The notes under the pieces are model-generated. The model saw nothing but the letters and a program-made list of their open reading frames with translations, was not told the DNA's origin and ran no database searches. The translations under genes were made by a program, and so were the position numbers. Below, in pieces: positions 15,990-26,168 of a stretch of 64,000 nucleotides of DNA (within the stretch, counting starts at the first letter, position 1; every line of letters begins with the position of its first letter). The stretch lies in contig NZ_SRXT01000009.1 of the NCBI RefSeq assembly GCF_004792685.1, positions 124,001 to 188,000 on the forward strand, given 5' to 3'. This DNA is from Sphingomonas gei (GTDB lineage: Bacteria > Pseudomonadota > Alphaproteobacteria > Sphingomonadales > Sphingomonadaceae).

Positions 15990-18602
15990 TCAGTAATCTA
16001 TGTCTTCAAATTGATCCGCACCAGCGCCTGAATACACCCGTAATTCTCGACGAATTTCTTCAGCGTTGACCTTGCCGATCACGCCGAGCTCTGTCGTGTA
16101 ATCAACATTATCTCCCCAGACGTCCGATATCAACGATCTGACTAGGGTAGCGACGTTGGAATCTGCCCAGTCTTCGGGACGGCTCCCTGTTTTCGGCCAA
16201 GTACCGGAGCTGCCCTTGAGAACGGCGCCCTCGAATTTTAGCGTGTAAGCCACGTCATCCGCCTGTCTAAAGTCCTGTCTGAACTCCTTAGGATGAATAT
16301 CATCGGCCTCCTCATCGTAGCTGAATTCTCCGTCGAAACTTATCAATAGTCGCCGCGTTGATCGCAACCGTTCGATGAATTCCGCCTTCGAGAGCCAGTC
16401 AGCGCCCCACTTAATAATCTTCAGAGAACCAGTATCTCCGCCGCATTCAAGGACGATCTCTGCGGTTTTCGCTTGTCGCTCTTCATCGAGAACCTGTTCA
16501 GCAATAATCGTTGCCTGCTCCGTCGCCCATGCCGCCAGCGCCACGGTATCGGCCAAAGGCGTCGCGACATCCCGAGACGCCGTATCGGCTTCACCCAAGA
16601 GGATGCCCTGAACATTTCGAAGCTGGTTTGCACGGAGACCAGCGACCGTCACCCAGCCGCCGTCCGCTTGCCAAGCGTAACGGTCCGGCGAAATAAAGGC
16701 GCGTCCTACGATTTGATTTTTTGAGTCTGTGAGAGGGCGAATGAACGTTCGATCGCTTTCCTTTTCATCTGACAACGTCTTTTGAGGATTGAGACGACCG
16801 ACGATCGCATTCTGCGACATCTGGATCCAATCCCCCGGCCTGGCGATCGGGTTTGGAAGGTCTGTCGTCCGAACGGCGATTTCGACATTCAACGCCGGCG
16901 CAACTGCGGCAACCAACCGTTCGATTGAGAGCTTGCCGCCGTAAATGCCGGGATAGAGCAGACCGCCACGTTTTGTTGGGTCCTTCTTGAGTTTGACCTC
17001 GACACGTGTGCCGCCATCAATAGGGAGCTGTTTGGGATTAGCAGGCGCTAGGATGGGGCGCATGCTAGTGCCTCCATTGAACTCGAGAAGGCGCCCTGTT
17101 TCTTTGCCTCGGTCAGCCCGACGAGAGAAAACCTTCACCTCCGAGCCGAGCATGAAGACCGAGAAAAATCCGATGCCAAAGCGGCCAATCGCTTGCATTC
17201 CGGCCGCCATCAGGCCTGGAAATTCCTCGAGCGCCAGCGGTGACCGCCAGAACGACGTGCCGAAATCAAGCAATGGTCCAGTGAGGACCATCTCGGACAT
17301 GCCGATGCCATTATCCTCGACGATCAGCCAGGGTGAGCCATCGCGGTTCTCAATTGCGACGGTGATTGACCCCCACGTCACCGGACGGTCTTCGATCCGA
17401 CGACGAGCCTGGACCGCATCGGCGCCATTCTGGATCAGTTCCCGCAACGCGACAGTCGGATCGTCGCCATAGAGTTTGGATCCGCCGAGGTTCTCGACGA
17501 TCCGGGGAACGTCCGAAACTTGCAGTCTCGCATCTACGGGGCGCCATCCTTGGGTCTCCACGGTGCGTGCCAGCATCTCCGGAGAGCCTGCGCCCTTGAC
17601 CCGACGCGCCTTCAGCACTTCGCGCCCTCGATTGCGAAGGAGAAGGTCAACATCGTGCAACTCACGGTCTACCGAATTCAGTGTGTCGTACGCGAGCCAC
17701 CAAGCTTCAGCATCCTCGTGGCAGAACGCTTTGCCGGCGGTAAAGACGACGGCATCGAGTTCCACATGCGGTTTCGCCAGTCGCTCTTGGAAGGCCCAAT
17801 GAATGTCAGAGATGCCCATTGGGCGCGTGAGAACTCGAGCAAATCTGGGGGCACGGCGGCTATCGAGGTGGATGGCGTCCGCAATCCTCAAAAGGCAGGC
17901 CAGCTTAACCTTGTCCACCAACTTGCTCGTGCGTTGTGCCATTGCGCCGAGATCCTGCGAAAGCTCATCCTCGACCTTCTGCACCGACCACCAATGGCTG
18001 TGCGCGATACGGCCGATGGTTTGCGCGTAAAAATGTCGGAGTTCTGGATCGTCTATAAGGTAGATTTGCTGGCCGTCCTTCGTCAGCCAAGCTTGACCTG
18101 CCAACACTTCGGCATGCTCGGCGTGCAAGCGCCTTAAAACGTCTGGCACTATCTGCCCGATTAACGCCTGACTGAGATGATCTGGATCGATAGCTTCGCC
18201 GCCCGATTCCTCGGCAGCGAGCGAGAGACGCGCTACCGAATCTTGCCATGCGATAGTCTGCTTAAGATCATCTACTCCACCAGGATAGGCAGCAAGGCTC
18301 ATCGCTGAATCATGTAGCAATATACTCGCGCCGAGAACGAACGCCTCTGGCGGGTTCACCGTCACGTTGCCGTCAGCGACGAGAGACGCTGTCTCCCAGA
18401 GCGCATCAAGATGGCTGACGTCGTGTACCGTCATTCCGGGCATATCGACAGCAATTCGATTGACGAGTTGCTCGACCTTGCTGCGCATCGCCAAGAATTG
18501 CCCACGGAAGTATTCCTGCTCCTCCGTGCTGCTATCGGTTCTCGGATTCACAAAGGCTTGGTTCCAGAGCCACGTCCGTCGAAAGTCTAGACCATCAGGC
18601 AT
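15990..18602 (-). CDS. HD-domain / Hsp90-like (GHKL) ATPase protein, probable conflict-system component
   Basis: 870 residues. N-terminal HD-type metal-dependent domain: HD at 60-61 (TVHDVSHLD), HD at 97-98 (LLHDSA) and D242 (RIADAIHLDSRR). Then an Hsp90-like ATP-binding domain: N-box E388-LIQN-x-x-DA (about 388-396), DNGIG at 430-434, and GRFGIGFF at 473-480, nearly as in HtpG. The C-terminal 350 residues are unassigned. HD domains joined to Hsp90-like ATPases have been proposed by comparative genomics as prokaryotic conflict or antiviral modules. It lies 71 bases downstream of a RloC/PrrC-like ATPase gene on the same strand. All ATP-binding motifs look intact. Biochemical activity is inferred. 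Confidence 0.7.
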   Translation of the reverse strand: MPDGLDFRRTWLWNQAFVNPRTDSSTEEQEYFRGQFLAMRSKVEQLVNRIAVDMPGMTVHDVSHLDALWETASLVADGNVTVNPPEAFVLGASILLHDSAMSLAAYPGGVDDLKQTIAWQDSVARLSLAAEESGGEAIDPDHLSQALIGQIVPDVLRRLHAEHAEVLAGQAWLTKDGQQIYLIDDPELRHFYAQTIGRIAHSHWWSVQKVEDELSQDLGAMAQRTSKLVDKVKLACLLRIADAIHLDSRRAPRFARVLTRPMGISDIHWAFQERLAKPHVELDAVVFTAGKAFCHEDAEAWWLAYDTLNSVDRELHDVDLLLRNRGREVLKARRVKGAGSPEMLARTVETQGWRPVDARLQVSDVPRIVENLGGSKLYGDDPTVALRELIQNGADAVQARRRIEDRPVTWGSITVAIENRDGSPWLIVEDNGIGMSEMVLTGPLLDFGTSFWRSPLALEEFPGLMAAGMQAIGRFGIGFFSVFMLGSEVKVFSRRADRGKETGRLLEFNGGTSMRPILAPANPKQLPIDGGTRVEVKLKKDPTKRGGLLYPGIYGGKLSIERLVAAVAPALNVEIAVRTTDLPNPIARPGDWIQMSQNAIVGRLNPQKTLSDEKESDRTFIRPLTDSKNQIVGRAFISPDRYAWQADGGWVTVAGLRANQLRNVQGILLGEADTASRDVATPLADTVALAAWATEQATIIAEQVLDEERQAKTAEIVLECGGDTGSLKIIKWGADWLSKAEFIERLRSTRRLLISFDGEFSYDEEADDIHPKEFRQDFRQADDVAYTLKFEGAVLKGSSGTWPKTGSRPEDWADSNVATLVRSLISDVWGDNVDYTTELGVIGKVNAEEIRRELRVYSGAGADQFEDIDY

Positions 18603-18673
18603 CCGTTACGCTCCTAGAGTTCCCTGCGGTTCTGACGGATGCCCAAACTGGGCGTTCTCGTCGCCTGATTCTC

Positions 18674-21319
18674 TCATTTCTTAGGCTTCATCTGAGGACG
18701 AGCAGCTTCCGCCAAATCTTTTGCGGCCTTGAAATCGGCGATCAGTTGCTCAAGCTCGGCGATGTGCGCTTGAAACTCCTCCGGCCTGGGTACCGGCACG
18801 GTATCTGATGCCGGGTTGTCATGGCTGTGGGTGTTGGCGCGGGACATGCCCTCGTGAAACCGGACCGCGAGAGTATCGGGCAAGGTGACATAGCGCAGCA
18901 TCTGGGTTTGGACGACATCCGTACCACGGCGCACGATATCGCAAAAGATCACCTCCTCGACCACCCGCTCGTACGTGTCGCGCAAGCGACCATAGAGGCC
19001 TTTGATCGCGTACTCATAGTCGGCCGGGCTCGTTGCGTGGAGTTTGGGCATCGGTGCGAAACGGTTTTTGATGTTGCTGATGCGCTTGGCGACGTTGAGT
19101 CCCTTCCAGCCCATTCCGGCCGGATCGACCTTTCCGGCCGCGTCGAGGTCGCTGAACAGGACAACGGTCACAGGATCTATTCCGACTTCATCGGCAGCGC
19201 GGCAGAGTTCGTTGAAAAACACCATGTCGTGCGTGAACACGACCACCTGTCGTTTGCCTGCTTCCTCCGCGATGCGGTCAGCGACCTTGGCGCTGCGCTC
19301 CCGATCGAGGGAAGAGACCGGATCGTCAACGATGATCGGACCCGAACCATCGGTCAAAGCGACCTCGGTCAGGAAGCCGGCGAGCGCGAGCGCCCGCTGC
19401 TCCCCTTCGCTCAAAATCTGCGAAGTGATCTTTGTCAGCGTTGTCTGCGGGTTCACCTCGAACTCAGCCTTGGTTTGCCCGCTTTTCCGCGCCAGGCCGA
19501 TCTTCAGATGCTTGATCTCGAAGCGCTCGCGCTCGGCATCGAACTGCGAGACCACAGCCGAGGTTAGATGGATGTCGAGCAACTCGTTTGCCCGCTTGGT
19601 GATGCCGGTCGTTGCGACCAGCGCCAGCGCCTTTGTGTAGGCAGCGTCGGTCACCATCAGGTCGCGGCGCGTGATCAGTTTCGCGGCGTTGGCGTTCAAA
19701 ATCTTGCGATCTTCGAGTTCGGCCTTTTCGGACTCGAGCTTGAGCCGCTGTTCCGCGTCGCTGGCCTTGATCAGTTCGGCCTTTTCATCAGCAAGCTTGG
19801 TAGCCAACGCCTTCACCGCCTCGGTGGCGGACGCCATGGCAGGCATGTCGTTTTCGGCACCTCCCACTAGCCGGGCTTTTGCTTCGGCATGACGAGCGAT
19901 CACCGATGCCTGAAAAGTCGTCAGGGCGTCTGCCAGTCCGGTGTCGCGCGAGCGGATTTGTTCGACGCGCTCTGCGAAGTCTGCAGCGGTAAGCTGCTTG
20001 AATGCCGGGAGTGCCGAGATGGCGTCGACGACGGCCTGCTCGGCCGTGGTCGCTGCCGTGTCGAGCGTGTCGTCCATATAGGCCTGGAAGCGCTGCATCC
20101 TTGCTGCGCCATCGGGCAGTAGGGGTTGCTGGCACAGCACGCAGTCCGCGCCAGCCGCATCGGCCGGCAGAACAGGAAACGCCCTTTCCGGATAAGCTTC
20201 GGTGACGGAATAATCCCGCGCTGCGCGCCACAGTTTGCGCCAGCTCTCGCTGCTCACGCCCGCCAATGGTTCGTCGTCGAACAGCGCGCCGGCGGCGAGC
20301 TTCGCCGCTTCACGTGCAGATACGGCGGTGCTTTTGAGAGCTGCGGCCGCCGCCAAGGCTTCGTCGCTCAGCCCTGTCTCAGCCGTCGCGCACTCAATCG
20401 CGAGCGTGTCGACCCAGGACACAAGGTTGGTCATGTCGGCGGCAGCGGTCGATCCGGCCGACAGAATGCCGGTCACCTCGGTGAGCCGGGCGTCGTCGAC
20501 TTCGCTGAAGGCGGATGCCTTTGCAATCGCCGCGTCGGTGGTTGCTTTAGTAACCGTACGATTGAACTTCTGCGCGGCGGTTTCGCGTATCGTCAGGAAC
20601 GTGACCGTCGCCAAAGAAATCTTGGTGCCGACCGCGGTTTTTTGTTCCGCCTCAAGGGCGGCCTTGAAGGACAGGCAAACCCCGTTCAACCGGTGAGGAA
20701 GTGCTAGACCGAACGGCAGGTATCGTATCTTGTTGCCGCCATCGACGTAGAGCTGGGCGGACGCAGTATCGAAGACCGCGACCTGACCGAGCTGAGGCGC
20801 CGCGGCCATCCCCGGCGACCAGGCGATTGGAACGTCGCCGGCGCCGGCGTCGATCATGATGTCGGCGGACAATGCGCCCTTGCCATCGCCATACACATCC
20901 GCGAGCACCTTAAGCGTCGCGGCGCTCTCGATGCGGGTTCGGCATGCAGTCCGCAGAATCCGAACGAAGCCGCTCTTGCCGCTACCATTGCGACCATAAA
21001 CGATGGTCAGCGCCTTCGGGCAAAAATCGAGTGATGCGTTTGCGACAAGGCGATTGACACCGGCAATGTTGGCTATGCCCTTCAAGACGATAGGGATATG
21101 ACTGCCGCCGCTGAAATGTGCTTTGGTGAACGGATCCGCGGTCGGCGGCGTTTCGGCAAGTGTGAATCCTGCCGCGTGCTTGATCATGCCAAGCAATTCG
21201 GCCTCATCGCTTTCGCTTAGATCATTGGCGATTGCGAGGCGGCGAAGGCAGTCCTGCCGCCACGGCACCTGTGTGTTTGACCAAGCCACGACATCGTCAA
21301 TCGGTTCACTGGCCATCAT
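18674..21319 (-). CDS. AAA ATPase of the RloC/PrrC (AAA_13) type, possible anticodon-nuclease-like effector
   Basis: 881 residues. Walker A GRNGSGKSG (109-117), ABC signature LSEGEQRALAL (636-646), Walker B PIIVDDPVSSLD (661-672) and THD H-loop (696-698) define a split ABC-type ATPase with a coiled-coil insert. CVLC at 393-396 in the insert resembles a zinc-hook CxxC. The C-terminal region has R780-x3-E784 (RDTYE) followed by H831/H833 (NTHSHDNPA), reminiscent of the Arg-Glu-His triad of PrrC/RloC tRNA nucleases, although spacing differs. Such proteins act in phage defence. Same strand and directly upstream of the HD/Hsp90-like gene, so probably co-transcribed. ATPase assignment firm, nuclease tentative. 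Confidence 0.7.
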   Translation of the reverse strand: MMASEPIDDVVAWSNTQVPWRQDCLRRLAIANDLSESDEAELLGMIKHAAGFTLAETPPTADPFTKAHFSGGSHIPIVLKGIANIAGVNRLVANASLDFCPKALTIVYGRNGSGKSGFVRILRTACRTRIESAATLKVLADVYGDGKGALSADIMIDAGAGDVPIAWSPGMAAAPQLGQVAVFDTASAQLYVDGGNKIRYLPFGLALPHRLNGVCLSFKAALEAEQKTAVGTKISLATVTFLTIRETAAQKFNRTVTKATTDAAIAKASAFSEVDDARLTEVTGILSAGSTAAADMTNLVSWVDTLAIECATAETGLSDEALAAAAALKSTAVSAREAAKLAAGALFDDEPLAGVSSESWRKLWRAARDYSVTEAYPERAFPVLPADAAGADCVLCQQPLLPDGAARMQRFQAYMDDTLDTAATTAEQAVVDAISALPAFKQLTAADFAERVEQIRSRDTGLADALTTFQASVIARHAEAKARLVGGAENDMPAMASATEAVKALATKLADEKAELIKASDAEQRLKLESEKAELEDRKILNANAAKLITRRDLMVTDAAYTKALALVATTGITKRANELLDIHLTSAVVSQFDAERERFEIKHLKIGLARKSGQTKAEFEVNPQTTLTKITSQILSEGEQRALALAGFLTEVALTDGSGPIIVDDPVSSLDRERSAKVADRIAEEAGKRQVVVFTHDMVFFNELCRAADEVGIDPVTVVLFSDLDAAGKVDPAGMGWKGLNVAKRISNIKNRFAPMPKLHATSPADYEYAIKGLYGRLRDTYERVVEEVIFCDIVRRGTDVVQTQMLRYVTLPDTLAVRFHEGMSRANTHSHDNPASDTVPVPRPEEFQAHIAELEQLIADFKAAKDLAEAARPQMKPKK

Positions 21320-21544
21320 TCCCCCCCGGGTATTTTACATGATGGCAGGCGCGGTTGATCCGTGTCTGTCGTCACCCTTACTTGCGCCCGGGACAAGACC
21401 CGATCGTTGCGACGCCACTATAGCCGAGGCGACGCGTGGCGCGAGCCGAAAGTCAATTTTTAAGCAAAGCGCGCTGTGGCTCGGATGCGGCTGAATCACA
21501 CCGTTCTTAGCACGCGGCGTGATACACGCGGGCTGAGCCGAGGA

Positions 21545-24190
21545 TTAGACGCCGTCGAGCAAAATTCGCGCCATGGACAAGCGGTTTCCCGGCACGTGGC
21601 GGAATGCGCGATCACGGCAGGTCAGTAGAACGACCTGCATCCTTTCGGCCGCCTCGCTCAATATCTCGATCATAAGATCGAGCCGCGCGTCATCGGCATA
21701 GACAAGCGGGTCATCCAGAATGAGCGACACGGGCCGGCCCTGCTCCAGGAGCATGTCCGCAAATGCGATCCGCGTCAGCACCGCCAGCTGTTCCTGTGTG
21801 CCGCGCGACAAATCGCCGCACCCTTCGCTGATTCCGCCGCGCACGACGGCTTCCAGCGTGAGGTCCTCAGAAAAGCTCAGGTCGCAGCCGGGCAAGAGCC
21901 GCTCGATATGGCGTTTCGCGCGCTTGGCGACGGGCCCTACAAACTTTGCCGAGGTCTCATCCCGCGCTTCATCGAGCGTATCGCGCAACAACTTCAGCGT
22001 GTCGGATTCCTCGGTGATCCGCTGTAGTGCCGCACGTGCCGCCTCAGCCTCCTCCCGAGCCCCTGCCTCCCGATCGGCGAGCCCCTTCCCGCCCTCGCTC
22101 TCGACCGTCCCCTCCAGCCGCGCGACGTCCATCTCGAGTTTGACACGAGCCTCCCCCGCCGCCTTTACCCGCGCATCGATTGTCTCGATCCTTCGCGTGA
22201 TCGCCGCAGGATCGTGCGCAGTCGCGTCCCGGGTGGCCTCCTCAAGCTTCACGGCTGCTTCAGCCGTTTGCTCGCGGGCCCGAACGACGTCTGCCGCCAG
22301 GGTTGGGAATTCCGGGCGGCCTTCGATCGTCTCGATCTGACCGTTAGCGTTGGCCAGCGTGCTGGCCGCGCCCGCTTCCGCGCTGGCCAGCGGCGCGTCC
22401 TCTTTTTCGGCCCGGCGGAGCGCCTCAACAGCGCTTTCCTGTGCACCTTCCGCCCTCGCGAGAGCGGTGTCGGCCGCTTCCAGCTTGGCCGTGAGCAGCG
22501 CGACGTCCGGGATATCGGCTTCGACCGCCTCATCCTCGTCGACCAATTCGACGATGAAGAGCTTGAGCGCATCAGGACCGGAAGCGAGCCCGATAACGTC
22601 GTCGGCCGGCGTCACGGCCGCAATGCGCGCCGCGATCGTGCGCAACTCGCCTACAGCATCTCGCGCAGTATCATTCCGTGCGCGCGCCTCCGCCAAGCTG
22701 GTCAGCCCCAGATCCGCGAACGCAGACGCCTGTCGCTCCAGCGCCGAAGAAAGCGCTCCTTCGGCACTCGCCGCCCCTGCCGGCGGCGTGATGATCAGCT
22801 CGGCATTGCCAAACCGAACGCGGGTTTCGCCCGACAGAGTTCGCTCTCCGATCGCCATCGGCTCACCATCGATCAATATGCCCGCAGCGTCTCCAACAAG
22901 GGCAACCCGCGTGGCACCTGCGGCGCGCGCCGCGCGCGCCTCAGCTACGAGCCGCTCGTTTGCCTCGATCGCGTCCATCGCTTTGGCCGGTATCAGCGTC
23001 GCAGTGAGGGCTGCGGCCTCCACCTGAAGACGCTCTAGGTCGACCAGTTCGGCGTGCCTCGCGCGTGCCGCGGACACCGCGCTTCGACGGCGCGACGTGC
23101 GCAAGAGCTCCTCGCCTGCGCTTAGGGCACGGCGTGCTTCTTGACGGGCGGTGCGCGCGGCTTCCAAGGCGCTGCGCGCATCAGCAAGCCGTTGCTGCGC
23201 AGTGGCCAAGCCCTCGCGGACTTCGGCGCGGCGTGAGCGCGCAGCCTCAAGCGCGAGTTCAGCGCTGGTGCGTTCGTCGGTCGCCTTCCGATGACGATCG
23301 ACGAGATCTTCAAGGTTGCGCGTCTTCGCGCTGATGGCCTCATGCTCGGCCCGCCGCGTCGCGAGGATTTGCGCAGCTGCGCGCGCCGTCTCGAGAGAGG
23401 CAGTGAGATCCTTCCGCGCTTGCACGTCTGTGTCATCCGCGATCTCGCGGTGAACGACCTTCAGTCTGGAGCGCGCACTTTCGAGTTCGGAGAACGTCCT
23501 CTCAAGCCCAGCGAGACGCTCGGAGGCGTCGCGCGCGGCCGCTTCGGCCTGTTCGACGCGCTCTCGGGCTTCGTTTTGTCGCCCGCGTTTCTGTCCGGTG
23601 GGCGACCAGTACCGTCCATATTGCTCATCGATCCGGGTGCGGACGCGCGCGTAGGCGGGGCCACCCATAATCGAGCCGACCTCTGCTTCCAACGTTGACC
23701 GTACTGTGTCGCGCACGATCTGCCCCGGTCCGGTGACCGTGAGCGCCTCAGCTTGAGCAACCCAGAGGAGCCCCAGAGCGCCATAGCTCCCGGCATCACC
23801 CCTTTGACTGGTGTCCCGGACCGATCCTAGAAGGGCGTGCAGGCGAGCTTCCGCTTCTTCGCCCTGCGCCTTGCCTTGGGGACCGGTGACCTCGATCGAT
23901 GCACCGCGCAGGAAGCGCTTCGTCACCGTCCATGGTGCGCCATCTGCATCGAACGACACCTGGATCTCCGGACCAACGGCCTCCCCATAAGGCGCGAACG
24001 ATTGGGCGAGCTGGTTCTTCGTACCGTGGCGGACGAAAAATGCCGCGCGCAGCGCCTCGAGCACTGTCGACTTGCCGGTCTCATTGGGTTCGATGACAAT
24101 GTTGAGACCGTCGGTGAGCCCTTCGATCGCCATCGCCTCCCGAAACTTGCGGAAGCCGTCGATGGCGATACGGCGCAGGTACAGGCTCAT
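21545..24190 (-). CDS. YhaN-like SbcC/Rad50-type ATPase without zinc hook
   Basis: 881 residues. N-terminal GFRKFRE and Walker A EPNETGKST (about 34-42), long Ala/Arg/Glu-rich coiled coils, and a C-terminal half-site with signature LSRGTQEQL, Walker B SLILDDPLVYAD and a late TCRDRAF. No CxxC was seen in the coiled coil, so it lacks the Rad50 zinc hook, like the YhaN subgroup. It overlaps the upstream phosphoesterase gene by ATGA, making a YhaO/YhaN (SbcD/SbcC-like) nuclease pair acting on DNA ends or hairpins. A central forkhead-like strand region (about residues 425-470) may also be present. Confidence 0.82.
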   Translation of the reverse strand: MSLYLRRIAIDGFRKFREAMAIEGLTDGLNIVIEPNETGKSTVLEALRAAFFVRHGTKNQLAQSFAPYGEAVGPEIQVSFDADGAPWTVTKRFLRGASIEVTGPQGKAQGEEAEARLHALLGSVRDTSQRGDAGSYGALGLLWVAQAEALTVTGPGQIVRDTVRSTLEAEVGSIMGGPAYARVRTRIDEQYGRYWSPTGQKRGRQNEARERVEQAEAAARDASERLAGLERTFSELESARSRLKVVHREIADDTDVQARKDLTASLETARAAAQILATRRAEHEAISAKTRNLEDLVDRHRKATDERTSAELALEAARSRRAEVREGLATAQQRLADARSALEAARTARQEARRALSAGEELLRTSRRRSAVSAARARHAELVDLERLQVEAAALTATLIPAKAMDAIEANERLVAEARAARAAGATRVALVGDAAGILIDGEPMAIGERTLSGETRVRFGNAELIITPPAGAASAEGALSSALERQASAFADLGLTSLAEARARNDTARDAVGELRTIAARIAAVTPADDVIGLASGPDALKLFIVELVDEDEAVEADIPDVALLTAKLEAADTALARAEGAQESAVEALRRAEKEDAPLASAEAGAASTLANANGQIETIEGRPEFPTLAADVVRAREQTAEAAVKLEEATRDATAHDPAAITRRIETIDARVKAAGEARVKLEMDVARLEGTVESEGGKGLADREAGAREEAEAARAALQRITEESDTLKLLRDTLDEARDETSAKFVGPVAKRAKRHIERLLPGCDLSFSEDLTLEAVVRGGISEGCGDLSRGTQEQLAVLTRIAFADMLLEQGRPVSLILDDPLVYADDARLDLMIEILSEAAERMQVVLLTCRDRAFRHVPGNRLSMARILLDGV

Positions 24191-25296
24191 GCCCTGTCCT
24201 CCCGGCTGTACTCGACGAAGAGTCGCTCCAGGGCGCGCTTTGCAATCAACCCATCGGGGCCGCCCGTTTCAATTGCCGCAGAGAGTTTCGCCGCGGCGAC
24301 GCCGAGCATGCCCTCAACCGCGAGGCTAGCAAGATCGTCTGCGCTGGGGCGGCCGACAAGATCGGCTGCGCGAACGTCGAGATAACGGACACGGTGCCCA
24401 ACATCGTTTTCCAGTCTGCCCAGCATCCCGACCCGGTCCGTAAGGCTCGTGATTCCGGCCAGCGATAGTTCGAGGAGCGTCGAAGGCGGATCGATCGATC
24501 CCAACAACTGGTCGCACTCGGCATTGAACCCGGCCTGATCGTTGACGGTCCAGCTTCGCTTGATCCATTGGAAGCGCCCCGTGCGGATCGGTGTCACCAC
24601 CGGATCGCGACCTTCGCCGATGTCGACCAATAGTATCTGGCCGGGCTCATCGCGTTGGAAGCGATCGGTTTCGGGGGTGCCCGCATACCAGGTGCGCGCA
24701 TCGATATTGAGCGTCCCGTGCCAATCTCCAAGCGCGAGATAATCGAGCGTGGAGCGACGAGCCCGGTCGGGCGCGATCTGGTTCTTCGTCTCGCCCTGAG
24801 TGCCGAAGTCGCGGATCGACCCGTGCGCGAGGCCAATGCGGATTCGGCCTCCCGGTGTTGCCATGGTGTCGAAAAGCTCGGTGGGATCATCGAGGTTGTG
24901 GCGATGCGTCAGCGGCGCTGGAAGGAGCCAGATTCCGGGCTCGATTTCGTGGGCCTGCGCTTCCGATAATACGGTGATACAGCTTCCCGCGCGGTGGCGA
25001 ACACGATCCCAGAGACCGCCGTTGCGGGCAAAGTCGTGATTGCCCGGCAGCAGCCACCATCGACACGCATGGCGCTCCATTCGGGAGATGGCTTGAACGA
25101 TCGTGCGGTCTTCCGGTCCTTCAGTGTCGAAGACATCGCCTGCGACCATCACATGATCGGCACCGTGGCGAGCCGCCTCCCTCCCGATGGCATCGATAGC
25201 GTCGAAGCGTGCTTCGGAAAGTGCGGCGCGTACCTCCGGTTCAAAACGCCCGTAAGGCTTGCCGAGCTGCCAGTCGGCGGTGTGAATGAGCTTCAT
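24187..25296 (-). CDS. YhaO/SbcD-like metallophosphoesterase DNA nuclease
   Basis: 369 residues. The start is set at the ATG at 25296 because MKLIHTADWQLGKP is the canonical Mre11/SbcD opening (D-x-H-like D8..Q10). Further metal motifs follow: GDVFD, GNHD (LLPGNHDFARNGG), GLAHG and GDWHG. Each is a conserved phosphoesterase box, so activity is likely. The C-terminal part is the capping or dimer domain. Overlaps the YhaN-like gene by ATGA. Together they would process double-strand ends or hairpins. Confidence 0.88.
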   Translation of the reverse strand: MKLIHTADWQLGKPYGRFEPEVRAALSEARFDAIDAIGREAARHGADHVMVAGDVFDTEGPEDRTIVQAISRMERHACRWWLLPGNHDFARNGGLWDRVRHRAGSCITVLSEAQAHEIEPGIWLLPAPLTHRHNLDDPTELFDTMATPGGRIRIGLAHGSIRDFGTQGETKNQIAPDRARRSTLDYLALGDWHGTLNIDARTWYAGTPETDRFQRDEPGQILLVDIGEGRDPVVTPIRTGRFQWIKRSWTVNDQAGFNAECDQLLGSIDPPSTLLELSLAGITSLTDRVGMLGRLENDVGHRVRYLDVRAADLVGRPSADDLASLAVEGMLGVAAAKLSAAIETGGPDGLIAKRALERLFVEYSREDRA

Positions 25297-25422
25297 GGTG
25301 GCCCTACAGATCTGTGCGTCACCGCACCCCATAGCACGAGCCCAGGGAGCGACTTGACCAAACGCTTCCTGATGCCGCGCATCCAACGTTAAATCGTTCG
25401 GAATATTTCACTAAAACGTGGA

Positions 25423-25441
25423 TTTCAGCAAATCGCTGAAA
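25423..25441. promoter_or_regulatory. Inverted repeat upstream of the yhaO-like gene
   Basis: TTTCAGC (25423-25429) / GCTGAAA (25435-25441) with a five-base spacer, nested in a weaker outer pair TTCACTAA / TTGGTGAA. It lies in the gap between the winged-helix gene and the nuclease pair, 127 bases before the yhaO-like start. It may be an operator for the winged-helix protein. Confidence 0.35.
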
Positions 25442-25476
25442 GCCGCAGATTGGTGAAAGTGGCGAGGCCTCGCGGG

Positions 25477-26037
25477 TTATCGGGCTTTTTGCGACCAGAG
25501 AGCACGCGCCGCGGCCTCAGTGATAGTGTACACCGCCTCGCGCTGAGCGCCACGATTGTGATGGTCCACCCGGTAGCCTTGGTAGTGTCGTCGCACCAAG
25601 CCGGCGCGTACGAGATCGGAAACGGCGCGACTGACGTTGCACCGGCCCGAGCGTCGAACCCGTTCACGCACTTCCCGATCGATCATCTCTGCGGCTTCCT
25701 GGGCGTCCTCTGGTAAGGCGTCCTGAGCAGCGAGCGATGCTTTGACTTCTTCAACGATCATGAGGCGACGGGCATCGCGCTTTGCCATAGGAACCAAGGA
25801 ATCGCACAGCCAGTCGCGGAGTGGTACACGGGCCTCCTCCTCGGTATCGACATATGGACCCGCCGAACCGCTGTTTCCCCCGGCAGCTTTGGCAATGAGG
25901 TTGAGCACCATGAATGCGTAGCGCGGCCGCGCTGAGAAATCCGCGATACGTTCAATCAGCGCCGGCAGATTCAATGACTTGGCGGCTGCTCCCTGGCCGA
26001 CTTCAACGGCATCGAAAAGGTCAGCTTGGTGGAACAT
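25477..26037 (-). CDS. Hypothetical protein with C-terminal winged-helix-like domain
   Basis: 186 residues. The N-terminal 130 residues are mostly helical with no recognised domain. The C-terminal part (RCNVSRAVSDLVRAGLVRRHYQGYRVD..., AVYTITEAAARAL) looks like a winged helix: recognition helix, beta-wing and closing helix. It lies upstream of, and on the same strand as, the nuclease pair, so it could regulate them. No family named. Confidence 0.55.
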   Translation of the reverse strand: MFHQADLFDAVEVGQGAAAKSLNLPALIERIADFSARPRYAFMVLNLIAKAAGGNSGSAGPYVDTEEEARVPLRDWLCDSLVPMAKRDARRLMIVEEVKASLAAQDALPEDAQEAAEMIDREVRERVRRSGRCNVSRAVSDLVRAGLVRRHYQGYRVDHHNRGAQREAVYTITEAAARALWSQKAR

Positions 26038-26168
26038 AAGATGAATCTTAGCAGCGCCTGCGGCAATGTGAATCCCGTTCGTGCGTCTCGCGCTATTTTT
26101 TTCACGCGTGACAGCTCTCGACCGCTCAGCCCGGTCAGGCGGTCATAACCAGCAGTGAAGGGAGCTGG

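Noticed and set aside
25400..25420. A further LexA box near GTTCGGAATATTTC
   Set aside because: The second half is TTCA, not GTTC at the required seven-base spacing.
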